Notes: a model not told the origin generated them from the sequence alone. Positions 53,801 through 60,767 are shown, numbered from the stretch's first letter. The stretch: DNA of 60,767 nt from Cellvibrionaceae bacterium (GCA_028281575.1 JANQJP010000026.1:1-60767), one strand, 5' to 3'. Translations and numbers: made by a program.

Positions 53801-54266
53801 TGACCTTGAACAACCATTTGAGCACGAAACAGAAACAAATTTGCGTATACCTGCACTGATTCCAGAAGACTACCTGCCGGACGTCAGCATTCGTCTGTCT
53901 CTCTACAAGCGGCTGAGCTCTGCCAAATCCGATGACCAGCTGGAACAATTGCAAGTGGAAATGATCGATCGCTTTGGTTTATTGCCAACACCACTCAAGA
54001 ACCTGTTTCGGCTAACGCGATTACGTTTAAAAGCGGAACAAATCGGCATAACTAAAATCGAAGCTAATATTAAAGGTGGTAAGATTGAATTCGCGGGCGA
54101 AACCAATATTGAACCTTTGACCATCGTCAAACTTGTGCAAACACAACCCCAAAAATTTAAACTGGCTGGCGCCAATCAACTACAGTTTATGATCGAATCG
54201 ACCGATGCTGATACGCGCCTAAATATAGTGAATGACCTACTCGACACCCTAAGAAAAGCGGCTTAA
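50811..54266 (+). CDS. mfd: Transcription-repair coupling factor Mfd
   Basis: Removes RNA polymerase stalled at lesions and recruits UvrA. N-terminal UvrB-like module (about 1-340), RNA-polymerase-interaction domain (about 470-550, GHAVVHLEHGVGRYLG), then a RecG-like translocase: Walker A GDVGFGKTEVAMR, DEEH box IIDEEHRFG, motif VI region QLRGRVGRSHHQAYAYLL; C-terminal regulatory TRCF domain. Length 1151 matches E. coli (1148). It is followed 2 bp later by csiV. Confidence 0.97.
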   Translation: MNKICTPPTPPPPGLRHTWAGLDKSAAALAISKQIEAGGQHLIVTPSMASAERLYLDLQIFLQGSDNPSKVYLFPDWETLPYDSFSPHQDIISDRLRCLYELSFNHDICVIVSAQTLLQRLVPTNYIASKSLLVQVGQTIERGNFNESLLAAGYTRVDSVYQHGEFAVRGSLIDIFPMGTHSAYRLEFFDNDVESLREFDPDTQRTTKVVEKIELLPGRECPLDAEAIARFRDNWHQAFNVDHRNCTIYQDVNAGIAPAGIEYYLPLFFENSACLTDYLPNTGTIFFFDGIDKAIENYWREVHARYESRAGDIRRPILKPERVFFPVDEIYRAIKPFARIDVSRASSERTGTQAFTLDSLPNISVDTNANTPLHRLASFLESTQKRILFCAESEGRREVLLEQLAKIDLRPQQVEHINAFLNSDIPVALTVANIESGINGSKTDGFIFINEIMLYGDRVQQARRRKKTSDDADGIVKNLTELKIGHAVVHLEHGVGRYLGLETIEHAGQIEEFLVLEYAGEAKLYVPVANLHLISRYSASEETQVPLHRLGNDHWQKAKRKAAEKIRDVAAELLNVYAQRQARVGFSHEMDKQHYERFAAEFPFEETPDQTVAIEAVRADMLSPRPMDRLVCGDVGFGKTEVAMRAAFIAAQNSKQIAVLVPTTLLAQQHYENFIDRFANWPVNIDVISRFRSTKESSDTIKRIASGQVDVIIGTHKLLFGSIEFANLGLVIIDEEHRFGVRQKEALKTIRSEVDILNLTATPIPRTLNMAMSGMRDLSIIATPPAKRLSVKTFVREHDKNLIKEAVLREIMRGGQLYYLHNEVKSIEKTAADLAELVPEARIQIGHGQMRERELEAVMSDFYHKRFNILVCTTIIETGIDVPSANTIIIDRADKFGLAQLHQLRGRVGRSHHQAYAYLLSPGKRNLTADAQKRLEAIEEAQDLGAGFTLASHDLEIRGAGELLGEEQSGQMQAIGFTLYMDMLDRAVKAIQNGEQLDLEQPFEHETETNLRIPALIPEDYLPDVSIRLSLYKRLSSAKSDDQLEQLQVEMIDRFGLLPTPLKNLFRLTRLRLKAEQIGITKIEANIKGGKIEFAGETNIEPLTIVKLVQTQPQKFKLAGANQLQFMIESTDADTRLNIVNDLLDTLRKAA

Positions 54267-54268
54267 TT

Positions 54269-55411
54269 ATGTTCGAACTCACTCGCCCTCGCTTCACCCT
54301 ATTAACAGTATTAGTAACCGGAATATGCCTATCTATACCCACACAAGCAGATGAAGATGAGGCTGAATCGCTCTACGAAAATTGGTATCAAGTGGAAGTG
54401 CTCGCCTTCGAGCGCACTCAAACTTATAGCTCTGCTGCAAGCGAGCACTGGCCAAATAAAATCCATCTTGTATACCCCTATAACTTAGAACATATTTACA
54501 GTGAACAAGAGTGGCAGGAACTCAACGAAAAAATAGAAGAAGAAAGTCTCGATAAAGAGCCATTTCTCGACTCTTTATCAGCTGACGAAAACGCTTCAGA
54601 CGCGACGCCCCCAATAACAACAGACCTTGCACCAAGCCAGGAAAACTTCACAAGCGAAGATAAAGACAGCATAGATCCAAGCACGACAATATCTTCAGAC
54701 ACTCTAGAAAGCGACATTGATGAAGATATAGTTGATACAGAAAATACCGAACTCCCGTTTATCAAGTTACCAACAGAAGTAAAACTTTTGAATGGTCAGG
54801 CCAATACGCTTCAAAAAAGAGAGGCATATCGCGTTCTTTATCACGAGTCTTGGCGTCAACCCATTCAGGCGGCCAATCAAGCGCCGTCAATACTTATCCT
54901 GGGTGGAGAACAATTTGGTGGACATTTTGAACTCGAAGGTTCAATCAAAATTAGTCTCGCGCGCTATTTACATGTCGAGACAAATTTATGGAAAAGCACA
55001 TTTGAACTTAATTATGGTAAAGACGCACTGATCCAGGAGAATGATAATTTGGAGAAGTATCAACGCGTCGAACTTCCACCAATACCACTCTCCCCGCTTC
55101 TTGTCGATGCAAACGAAGAAGAGCTTACAGATTACGGCGCAACATTTTCATTTGACAGCTCACTAGCTGCACAAGAACAATCACTCGGCGTCGATTTGCA
55201 ATCGAGTTTTGAGCTCTTTGATTCAACTTACCTGACTCAGCGAAAAACGGTCGACGACTCTCCATACGTGGTTACCGAAACACTCTTACTGCGACAAAAA
55301 CGCAGAATGCGAAGTAATGAACTTCACTATATCGACCACCCTCGCTTCGGTTTGCTTATTAAAATTGTGCCTTATAGTGGGCCAGATACTGAGGCAGACC
55401 AAGACGCTTAA
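54269..55411 (+). CDS. csiV: CsiV-family periplasmic protein
   Basis: 380 residues with a signal peptide (about 1-27, cleaved after TQA). The mature N-terminus NWYQVEVLAFER is the conserved start of CsiV, a peptidoglycan-binding cell-shape integrity protein studied in Vibrio. An acidic low-complexity insert (about 80-155, rich in Ser/Asp/Glu) separates it from the C-terminal conserved half (LHVETNLW, RRMRSNELHYIDHPRFGLLIKI). It is coupled to mfd with a 2-bp gap, a common arrangement in Pseudomonas relatives. Confidence 0.8.
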   Translation: MFELTRPRFTLLTVLVTGICLSIPTQADEDEAESLYENWYQVEVLAFERTQTYSSAASEHWPNKIHLVYPYNLEHIYSEQEWQELNEKIEEESLDKEPFLDSLSADENASDATPPITTDLAPSQENFTSEDKDSIDPSTTISSDTLESDIDEDIVDTENTELPFIKLPTEVKLLNGQANTLQKREAYRVLYHESWRQPIQAANQAPSILILGGEQFGGHFELEGSIKISLARYLHVETNLWKSTFELNYGKDALIQENDNLEKYQRVELPPIPLSPLLVDANEEELTDYGATFSFDSSLAAQEQSLGVDLQSSFELFDSTYLTQRKTVDDSPYVVTETLLLRQKRRMRSNELHYIDHPRFGLLIKIVPYSGPDTEADQDA

Positions 55412-55802
55412 CGGCTTGATAGTATCTTTTTAATAATAATTAAACGATACCCCTGGTGTATTTAAGAAAGTTTTCTCCCCAATTTTTGGCACATTCGAGT
55501 TTGCGCGCCGGTGGTACATTCAAAAACCGTCAATTCATGCTCCGCCATGGATGGCGGGTGTTAGAGCAATGCAGGAGCAATTGCCGGGATGAATTGGCGG
55601 AGCTACAGGGGTGGAGCGGATAAAAACGAAGCACTGCTTCGTTCCGCGTAACGACTAAAATCTATGATTTTGGGCCGGCCCTGCTTGCAGGTATTTATGC
55701 GTTTTTTGAATGTATCACCGGCGCGCAAACGATTCGAAGGCACATATGCTGAAACATATGCATTTCATTGTTGGAGTACGAGACATGAATTGATCTATTC
55801 TT
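55412..55802. other. Convergent intergenic region filled by repeat copy C
   Basis: Between the stops of csiV (rightward) and the MscS channel gene (leftward). Besides copy C (55499-55730) there is about 87 bp of AT-rich sequence on the left. On the right, a further ACATATGCTGAAAC (55742-55755) is shared with the flank of copy B; its CATATG motif repeats 6 bases later. Confidence 0.6.
55499..55730 (+). repeat. Dispersed structured repeat, copy C (complete, shortest)
   Basis: 232 bp bounded by arms 55499-55526 and 55703-55730 that pair at 27 of 28 positions; the one difference (55514 G against 55715 T) is a G-U pair in RNA. It carries one double-hairpin unit: 55542-55557 (CCGCCA-TGGA-TGGCGG) and 55567-55583 (CAATGC-AGGA-GCaATTG). 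The shared body follows, with a GGAGC...GTTCC stem (one G-U), CGAAGCA-C-TGCTTCG, and CCTGC-TT-GCAGG. Six GGA triplets on this strand, two on the other. Confidence 0.92.
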
Positions 55803-56921
55803 TTAACTTCGAGTATTAGCGTCACCCGCTAATTTTAATGATTCCGGTACATGCACCGTACTGGTCGGGAACGCACATTCCGCTCCGTGCGCCTCGATAA
55901 TATTGAGAATTTTAATCAATACATCCTGTTTAATTTTATGGAAGGTCGCCCAATCAGTCGTTTTGGTAAAACAATAAATAAAAAAGTCTAACGAAGAACT
56001 GGCAAAAGTATTGAAATTTACCATGATCATCATGTTATCGGCAATGTCCTCATGCTCTTTGAGCATCGACTCAACATCATTTAAGATGGTCTCCATTTTC
56101 AACGCATCGTCATAGCGAATTCCTATCGTTTCATAGATGCGCCGGTTGGTCATACGCGATGGGTTTTCGACCGCGATTTGCGTAAACGTTGCATTGGGCA
56201 CGTACAGTGGCCGTTTATCGAAAGTTCTTATGCGCGTAAGTCGCCAACCGATATCTTCAACGACACCTTCTATTTCTTTGTCGTGAGAGCGGATCCAGTC
56301 ACCAACGGCAAAAGGTCTGTCCAAGTAAATCATTAAGCCACCAAAAAAGTTGGCAAGTAGATCTTTCGCTGCGAAACCAACGGCGATACCTCCGATACCT
56401 CCAAACGCTAAAATTCCGGAAATTTCGACATCAAAATATTGAAGCACAATCAGCACGGCGGTAATAAATACAGATATCCTTAACAACTTTCCTATCGCCG
56501 AAGCCGTTGTATGATCCATCGGCTTTTTACAATACTCCGGGCTCATAAAGTTCTTTTCTGCGCGAGAAATAAAACTCGTAAGAAACCAGGTTCCTATGAT
56601 GATGACACCGAGATAGCGAATAGAGTCTATCGATTGCAATATAACGGAACTGCTGTGTTTACCCGCAATTGTCGCGGCCGAGCTTAAACCAAACACCCAA
56701 ATCAGGCTCTTCGCGGGTTTGTGCAAAGAGTCGACAAGGGCGTCATCCCAAAGTGATTTGGTTAGCAAGGTTTTCTTTTTTAATTTTTTTAACAGCGAGT
56801 GAAACGTAAACGCAACTGTCACTGTGACAAAGACAACAATAAATGATTCTACAATCCACATGTTTTCGTCGACCGAAAAACCAGTAAAGTTAATACGCAA
56901 TGATTGAAATATATTTTCCAT
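55803..56921 (-). CDS. MscS-family mechanosensitive channel
   Basis: 372 residues. It has several N-terminal helices (about 25-45, 70-90, 100-120, 145-165), the pore helix ILAFGGIGGIAVGFAAKDLLANFFGG (about 170-195, Gly/Ala-rich as in MscS TM3), and a cytoplasmic beta and alpha/beta part beginning RPFAVGDWIRS. It opens under membrane tension to release solutes on osmotic downshift. The five-helix, short form resembles YnaI/YbdG. It abuts nagZ with no gap. The extreme C-terminus is Ser/Arg-rich. Confidence 0.9.
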   Translation of the reverse strand: MENIFQSLRINFTGFSVDENMWIVESFIVVFVTVTVAFTFHSLLKKLKKKTLLTKSLWDDALVDSLHKPAKSLIWVFGLSSAATIAGKHSSSVILQSIDSIRYLGVIIIGTWFLTSFISRAEKNFMSPEYCKKPMDHTTASAIGKLLRISVFITAVLIVLQYFDVEISGILAFGGIGGIAVGFAAKDLLANFFGGLMIYLDRPFAVGDWIRSHDKEIEGVVEDIGWRLTRIRTFDKRPLYVPNATFTQIAVENPSRMTNRRIYETIGIRYDDALKMETILNDVESMLKEHEDIADNMMIMVNFNTFASSSLDFFIYCFTKTTDWATFHKIKQDVLIKILNIIEAHGAECAFPTSTVHVPESLKLAGDANTRS

Positions 56922-57953
56922 CTAGTCGGTTCCAATAAATTTTAATAAACCATGTTCCACTTGATCTCTAAGCTTATCAGGCTCGAAATAAGGTTTAGTG
57001 ACGGCTTTGTTCCCATGACGCAGCGACTCCAGTCCAGAAGCCATGTTTCCGCGAGTCCGTTCTAAGTATTCTATCGTGAGCTCTGCTTCTTTGCGCGCAT
57101 TGCATATCAGCACGGCATTGCATCCGGCGGCTAACGCTGTCTCTGCACGCTGGTTCATCTCTGTAATTCCCGCAGCACCTTTCATGCTTAAGTCATCGCT
57201 AAAGACGATGCCGTCAAACTCAAGCTTTTCTCTCAAAATCCTCTGAATCCAGTAGGAGGAATAACTCACCGGCTGGCTATCAACCTGCGAAAACACGATA
57301 TGCGCTGTCATAAACGCTCCACAGCGCTTACCAACTTCACGAAAAGGCACAAGATCGCGCGCCCAAATATCGTCAAAGCTGCGTTCATCAACAGGCAGCG
57401 CCAGATGGCTGTCTTCGACCACAGCGCCGTGCCCGGGGAAATGCTTTGCCGTCGCGTGCATACCCACAGCATTCATACCATCGATAAACGCTGAGACTAA
57501 CGCAACACATGCGGGGATATCGGGGGTAAACGAGCGATCTCCAATGACAGCGCTTTGTCCCCGATCAAGATCACAGACCGGCGCAAAGCTTAAATCCACA
57601 CCGCATGCCAACAGTTCTCCCGCCATAAGCGACGCCAGTTTTTGACTCAAGTTCACGCCCGCTTCGCGGTCACGATGATAAATATCACCGAGCATGCGCA
57701 TTGGCGGAATTGCACTAAACCCCGACCGAAAACGCTGAACCCGTCCGCCTTCCTGATCAACTGTCAGTAACAATTCCGGCCGCAGCTCTCTAATTGATCG
57801 CACCAAATCCGTGAGTTGTTGTATGTTCGCGTAATTTCGGGAAAAAAAGATGAGTCCACCGAGTTGCGGATGCTGCAGGAATTCCTTGTCGCACTGGTCG
57901 AGCTCAAGCCCGTCGATATCGGCAATAACCGGACCCAGTGCCTCAGGTTTCAC
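56922..57953 (-). CDS. nagZ: Beta-N-acetylhexosaminidase NagZ
   Basis: Cytoplasmic GH3 enzyme of cell-wall recycling that removes GlcNAc from anhydromuropeptides and affects AmpC induction. Motifs are LLTVDQEGGRVQRFR, KHFPGHGAVVEDSH (the catalytic Asp/His loop) and the nucleophile in FSDDLSMKGA. I prefer the GTG at 57953: GGGGA lies 6 bases upstream and gives 343 residues like E. coli (341). The ATG at 57977 is also open. It overlaps the psrA stop by 11 bp. Confidence 0.93.
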   Translation of the reverse strand: MKPEALGPVIADIDGLELDQCDKEFLQHPQLGGLIFFSRNYANIQQLTDLVRSIRELRPELLLTVDQEGGRVQRFRSGFSAIPPMRMLGDIYHRDREAGVNLSQKLASLMAGELLACGVDLSFAPVCDLDRGQSAVIGDRSFTPDIPACVALVSAFIDGMNAVGMHATAKHFPGHGAVVEDSHLALPVDERSFDDIWARDLVPFREVGKRCGAFMTAHIVFSQVDSQPVSYSSYWIQRILREKLEFDGIVFSDDLSMKGAAGITEMNQRAETALAAGCNAVLICNARKEAELTIEYLERTRGNMASGLESLRHGNKAVTKPYFEPDKLRDQVEHGLLKFIGTD

Positions 57954-58584
57954 CCGGATTCCCCAAAAGCCTGCCAATCGCGGGAATCATTAATTCCACA
58001 ACCTCATTCATCGTCATGTCTTGTTGATAATCGGCATTTAAAATTGATCGAATAGCTTCGAAGCTGGACAGGGTGAACACCGCCGCGCCCATCATAAAAT
58101 ACAGGCGCCAGTAAAATTCTACCGGCGATAAACCCGGCAGAGAATTATCAAGTAAATCCAGGAACCGATGGTAGGTGTCGCCATAATTATCGACAATAAA
58201 GTGCCTCATATGTTCTTGAGTCTGGGCGTAGGCCAGTCCTAATAGACGCATAAAACGCTGCGGATCCTCACCAATCTCTTCAGTGACCTCCATAATCACC
58301 GAAAACAGACACGACAACAGCACATTGGTGCTTAACTCATTCTCGGCGTGGCTTTCTAACAGATCATCAAGTGCAGTATCAAGTTTGGCGCTCATCGGAC
58401 CTAAAAACCGCGAGAACACGGCTTGAATAAGCGCTTTCTTAGATCCGAAGTGATAGTTTACGGCGGCCAAATTGACTTCAGCCATCCCCGTGATTGTGCG
58501 CAAACTGGTCTCTGAAAAACCCCTTTCTGCAAACAGCAGCGTCGCTGCATGCAAAATTTTCTCGACGGTATCATTTGGAGCCAT
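57943..58584 (-). CDS. psrA: TetR-family regulator PsrA
   Basis: 213 residues with a TetR helix-turn-helix at about 26-50 (ETSLRTITGMAEVNLAAVNYHF) and a C-terminal ligand domain containing FMRLLGLAYAQTQEHMR. Both closely follow Pseudomonas PsrA, a fatty-acid-sensing regulator of beta-oxidation and rpoS. The neighbours nagZ, lexA and sulA are the same as I recall in Pseudomonas. A perfect inverted repeat upstream (58616-58639) is a likely autoregulatory operator. Confidence 0.9.
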   Translation of the reverse strand: MAPNDTVEKILHAATLLFAERGFSETSLRTITGMAEVNLAAVNYHFGSKKALIQAVFSRFLGPMSAKLDTALDDLLESHAENELSTNVLLSCLFSVIMEVTEEIGEDPQRFMRLLGLAYAQTQEHMRHFIVDNYGDTYHRFLDLLDNSLPGLSPVEFYWRLYFMMGAAVFTLSSFEAIRSILNADYQQDMTMNEVVELMIPAIGRLLGNPGET

Positions 58585-58979
58585 GTGAAATCTCGTTTTC
58601 TCGGTGTACCAATGCGTTTTCCGCCAATTTGCGGAAAACTTTCTACCCAGCCTCCATGTTTTTTAGACAAATTTCCCATTTTGCGGGGGCAAATTATTGT
58701 TTTTTATTGTAAAAACTAAATGGTACTTCAATGCAAGTTCAAAAAAAATTATATTTTTCAATAAGATAGAAATTGCAAATGGAATATACAAAATTTTAAC
58801 CCCATTTGTGGCGCAACAAAAAAACGTGCAGTAGCCCAGATTCGATGATAGCTTTTAGAATAACAATCGAACAATTTAGCTAAACGGTAAACAAGACAAA
58901 CTGGAATTGTAAACCTAAGAAATCAGGATAGTTGTGCGTTCAACCGCTTGGCGTATTCGCAAACGAACGGAGGTCGCTA
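58585..58979. other. psrA upstream region
   Basis: 395 bp between psrA (leftward) and the DUF6763-like gene (rightward). It holds the inverted repeat at 58616-58639 and a very AT-rich stretch (58690-58810). The far end carries a strong GGAGG ribosome site at 58969-58973 for the downstream gene. Short open frames here are not convincing. Confidence 0.45.
58616..58639. promoter_or_regulatory. Inverted repeat upstream of psrA, candidate operator
   Basis: GTTTTCCGC, six bases, GCGGAAAAC: perfect 9-bp arms, 32 bp before the psrA start. The symmetry and place suit a TetR-family operator. It does not match the published PsrA box (GAAAC-N4-GTTTC type) exactly, so binding by PsrA itself is an inference. 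It lacks a T tract, so it is not a terminator. Confidence 0.45.
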
Positions 58980-59291
58980 ATGGCGTCATTTTTCCCTCTC
59001 ATTGGGTCCTGGTATCGCGATACAGAGACAGGACAGCGGTTCGAAATAGTTGCCATCGATGAAAAACACAAAACCATCGAAGTTCAATATTATGACGGCG
59101 ATATCAGCGAGTTTGATATTGAATCCTGGGGTTCCGCAAATATCGTCGAAGTTGAGACGCCTGAAGAGGCCTATGCCGGCTACGAAGGAATGTCCGCGTT
59201 TTCAGATGAAAATAGCGCATTTATATACAGCGGCAACCCAATAGAGCTTATTGAGCCTGAATCCTTCAGCGGCTTCGACGACCTCTTTTAA
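58980..59291 (+). CDS. Small acidic protein of unknown function (DUF6763-like)
   Basis: 103 residues, acidic, no membrane segment. It opens MASFFPLIGSWYRDTETGQ and continues FEIVAIDEKHKTIEVQYYDGDISEFD, an SH3-like or Tudor-like strand pattern; the C-terminal part is acidic and ends FDDLF. A GGAGG site 6 bases before the ATG at 58980 decides the start. It sits between psrA and lexA. I recall similar small proteins in Pseudomonas, but the function is not known to me. Confidence 0.7.
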   Translation: MASFFPLIGSWYRDTETGQRFEIVAIDEKHKTIEVQYYDGDISEFDIESWGSANIVEVETPEEAYAGYEGMSAFSDENSAFIYSGNPIELIEPESFSGFDDLF

Positions 59292-59366
59292 ATTATTGCC
59301 TTAACCGACTCCTTTCCAACGGATATTCTTACTTCAAGAATGCCGTTTTTTCTTCTTTTTGTATAT

Positions 59367-59399
59367 TTGACTTGTACTGTACAGAATACTGTATATACT
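59367..59399 (+). promoter_or_regulatory. Candidate lexA-sulA promoter
   Basis: TTGACT (59367-59372) or TTGTAC (59372-59377) as -35, and TATACT (59394-59399) as -10 with 16 bp from TTGTAC. It lies about 50 bp before the lexA start and overlaps the LexA boxes. Confidence 0.5.
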
Positions 59400-59405
59400 C
59401 TGCAG
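59389..59405 (+). promoter_or_regulatory. LexA-box-like site with 11-bp spacer
   Basis: CTG, 11 bases TATATACTCTG, CAG. The classical gammaproteobacterial box is CTG-N10-CAG; this one is one base too long but lies over the -10 and is followed three bases later by a canonical box, so together they resemble the usual two-box lexA operator. Confidence 0.45.
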
Positions 59406-59407
59406 TA

Positions 59408-59423
59408 CTGTATATTTCAACAG
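59408..59423 (+). promoter_or_regulatory. LexA operator (SOS box)
   Basis: CTGTATATTTCAACAG fits CTG-N10-CAG with flanking TA on the left (TACTGTATAT is the perfect half). It lies 22 bp before the lexA ATG, where repressor would block transcription of lexA-sulA. Confidence 0.85.
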
Positions 59424-59445
59424 CCAAAAATCTGAGGCGAGTCAA

Positions 59446-60054
59446 ATGGTCAAACTTACTGCTCGGCAACAACAGATATTCGACCTCATCCGGTCTCATA
59501 TTGATGAAACAGGTTATCCCCCGACACGAGCTGAAATAGCTGAAGTTTTTGGCTTTCGTTCCGCAAATGCGGCGGAAGAGCATTTAAAGGCACTCGCTCG
59601 AAAAGGCGTTATTGAAATGGTGCCCGGTGCGTCGCGCGGCATTCGCCTGCCAGACCATCAATCCGGGCTCCCCCTTGTAGGACGCGTGGCCGCAGGCAAC
59701 CCGATTCTCGCAGAGGAACATATTGAAGATCATGTGAATATTGCCGAGGAGCTTTTCCATCCGCGTGCAGACTTTTTGCTGACTGTTCACGGTATGAGCA
59801 TGCGTGATGTCGGTATTATGGACGGAGATTTACTCGCCGTTCACAAAACCGATCAAGCGCGTAATGGGCAAATTATCGTTGCGCGCATAGAAGATGAAGT
59901 CACCGTAAAACGGTTTAAACGCGAGCGCAATCGCTCTATTGTCGAATTGTGGCCCGAGAACCCGGATTTCGATGTTATTGAAGTCGATTTGCGCGATGCA
60001 AATTTTGCGATTGAAGGCCTGAGTGTCGGTGTTATTCGTAGAGGTGTCCACTAA
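59446..60054 (+). CDS. lexA: SOS repressor LexA
   Basis: Repressor of the DNA damage response that self-cleaves when RecA is activated. The winged helix-turn-helix is N-terminal ([37 protein letters not shown]). The cleavage site Ala-Gly is in GRVAAGNPI (about 84-85), catalytic Ser in [11 protein letters not shown] (about 120) and Lys in [14 protein letters not shown] (about 157). Length 202 equals E. coli LexA. The sulA start overlaps its stop (TAATG). Confidence 0.97.
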   Translation: MVKLTARQQQIFDLIRSHIDETGYPPTRAEIAEVFGFRSANAAEEHLKALARKGVIEMVPGASRGIRLPDHQSGLPLVGRVAAGNPILAEEHIEDHVNIAEELFHPRADFLLTVHGMSMRDVGIMDGDLLAVHKTDQARNGQIIVARIEDEVTVKRFKRERNRSIVELWPENPDFDVIEVDLRDANFAIEGLSVGVIRRGVH

Positions 60055-60455
60055 TGTTTGCGGAAAATCATCAATATCAAACGATAAATCAACCGGGCGT
60101 TTCAGAAATTATTCTTCCTGAGACTCGAAACTCTTCTCTCGAATTAGTACTTCCGATGTTGGCTCATTTAAGCCATAAAGCCGGCTCGCGCTGGATGAGC
60201 TGGATAGGTACCAACAACTTATCTAAATCTACCTTTGATGAATACCAATTCGAAAACGCAAATGTTCGCTTGATTCGCAGTCAATCCAATGAAGAAACGC
60301 TATGGATGATGTGGGATGCCTTGAACCACGGTACAAGTAGCTTTGTTGTTGGAGAATTTCAATCTGGCATTAAACTGCAACGCAACGAAGTCAAGCAGTT
60401 GGAACAAGCCTGTTACTCAGGTAACTGCAGAGCACTTATTTTAAAATATCGCTAA
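60054..60455 (+). CDS. sulA: SOS cell-division inhibitor SulA
   Basis: 133-residue inhibitor of FtsZ assembly made during the SOS response. The family core is GVSEIILPE, LVLPMLAHLSHKAGSRWMSWIG and ALNHGTSSFVVGEF. Length is shorter than E. coli (169) but like Pseudomonas SulA. It overlaps lexA by one base and so is controlled by the same LexA boxes, as in Pseudomonas. A hairpin 33 bp after the stop (60489-60509) may end the transcript. Confidence 0.9.
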   Translation: MFAENHQYQTINQPGVSEIILPETRNSSLELVLPMLAHLSHKAGSRWMSWIGTNNLSKSTFDEYQFENANVRLIRSQSNEETLWMMWDALNHGTSSFVVGEFQSGIKLQRNEVKQLEQACYSGNCRALILKYR

Positions 60456-60488
60456 TCCTCGAATAATTCGATACACGCTTTACCCGTG

Positions 60489-60509
60489 GAACATTTAAGA
60501 AAAATGTTC
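60489..60509 (+). terminator. Candidate terminator after sulA
   Basis: GAACATTT, AAGAA, AAATGTTC: a perfect 8-bp stem 33 bp past the sulA stop, followed by TCTCTATTT, a weak pyrimidine tract. The AT-rich stem makes it a modest terminator at best. Confidence 0.5.
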
Positions 60510-60529
60510 TCTCTATTTGGTACGCGTGC

Positions 60530-60767
60530 GTTTGTGCGCTGGCGACAGGTTCAAAAAACACGTAAATACCTGCAAGCAGGACCGGCCCAAAATCATAGAT
60601 AAGGGTCGTTACGCGGAGCGAAGCAGTGCTTCGCTTGAATCCGCTCCCCCTGTAGCTCCGCCCACTCATCTCGATAACTGCTCCTGCGTTATTCTACCTC
60701 CTGCATCCATGCAGTCGTCGATAACTGCTCCTGCGTTATTCTACCTCCTGCATCCATGCAGTCGTCG
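60530..60767 (-). repeat. Dispersed structured repeat, copy D (truncated by window end)
   Basis: Inverted copy. Its right arm is 60530-60558 and differs from the arms of B and C at about seven positions. Next come CCTGC-TT-GCAGG, the GGAGC...GCTCC stem with CGAAGCA-C-TGCTTCG, and two identical 47-bp units (60672-60718, 60719-60765) running to the window end. The left arm is outside the window. It sits about 75 bp past the sulA stop. Confidence 0.9.

Noticed and set aside
60436-60669. Leftward open frame over the sulA end and copy D
   Set aside because: It is made of repeat and intergenic sequence, has no family resemblance and covers known structure.

Overview
The window reads as one chromosomal segment of a marine-type gammaproteobacterium close to Cellvibrionaceae or Pseudomonadales. 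Three things suggest this: the gene order, a Ser-rich linker in FimV of the kind common in Saccharophagus and Teredinibacter, and the set of monomeric NADP isocitrate dehydrogenase, Na+-NQR, PsrA and SulA. Two long stretches follow the order I recall from Pseudomonas: ftsK-lolA-rarA-serS-cysG facing trxB-aat-bpt-infA, clpS-clpA, cspD and icd; and nqrABCDEF-apbE-nqrM-sthA, mfd, csiV, nagZ-psrA and lexA-sulA. The placement is from memory and no search was run. Almost every gene is housekeeping.

Layout. 1-0.25 kb is a truncated repeat element. 0.3-11.3 kb holds fimV, a methyltransferase-msrA pair, ppx with a membrane J-protein and an M16 peptidase, and a soluble histidine kinase with a TPR response regulator. 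11.5-19 kb is a translation and RNA block: cmoA-cmoB (tRNA U34 modification), a GNAT, a broken HAD phosphatase, rluC, rne with a long leader, and tRNA-Ser(TGA) with a terminator. 19-23.5 kb is the most accessory part: a CheX-like protein, a membrane protein, a frameshifted hydrolase, a repeat element, gor, a solo repeat unit and a small Arg-rich protein. 23.5-30.9 kb is a leftward run cysG-serS-crcB-rarA-lolA-ftsK. 31-41.8 kb carries a diguanylate cyclase, trxB, the two N-end-rule transferases aat and bpt, infA, the clpS-clpA adaptor and unfoldase, cspD, icd, a Nudix gene and a small CBM48 protein. 41.8-50.4 kb is the Na+-NQR respiratory operon with its flavin-loading (apbE) and assembly (nqrM) factors, ending in sthA. 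50.8-60.5 kb holds mfd-csiV, an MscS channel, nagZ, psrA and the SOS pair lexA-sulA.

Genes that work together: Aat and Bpt tag proteins for ClpS-ClpA; CmoA makes the cofactor used by CmoB; ApbE and NqrM mature Na+-NQR; LexA represses its own operon with SulA, while Mfd is the transcription-coupled repair factor.

The main unexplained signal is a dispersed repeat family of roughly 230-280 bp: four copies (two cut by the window ends) plus one solo unit. Its outer arms differ between copies but stay complementary within a copy, including one G-U-compatible pair. Its internal unit of about 47 bp folds into two hairpins whose stems vary in a compensated way while a GGA loop stays fixed, resembling CsrA/RsmA binding hairpins. 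Each copy points toward the 3' end of a convergent gene. This looks like selection on RNA (or single-stranded DNA) structure and is the best candidate here for something undescribed.
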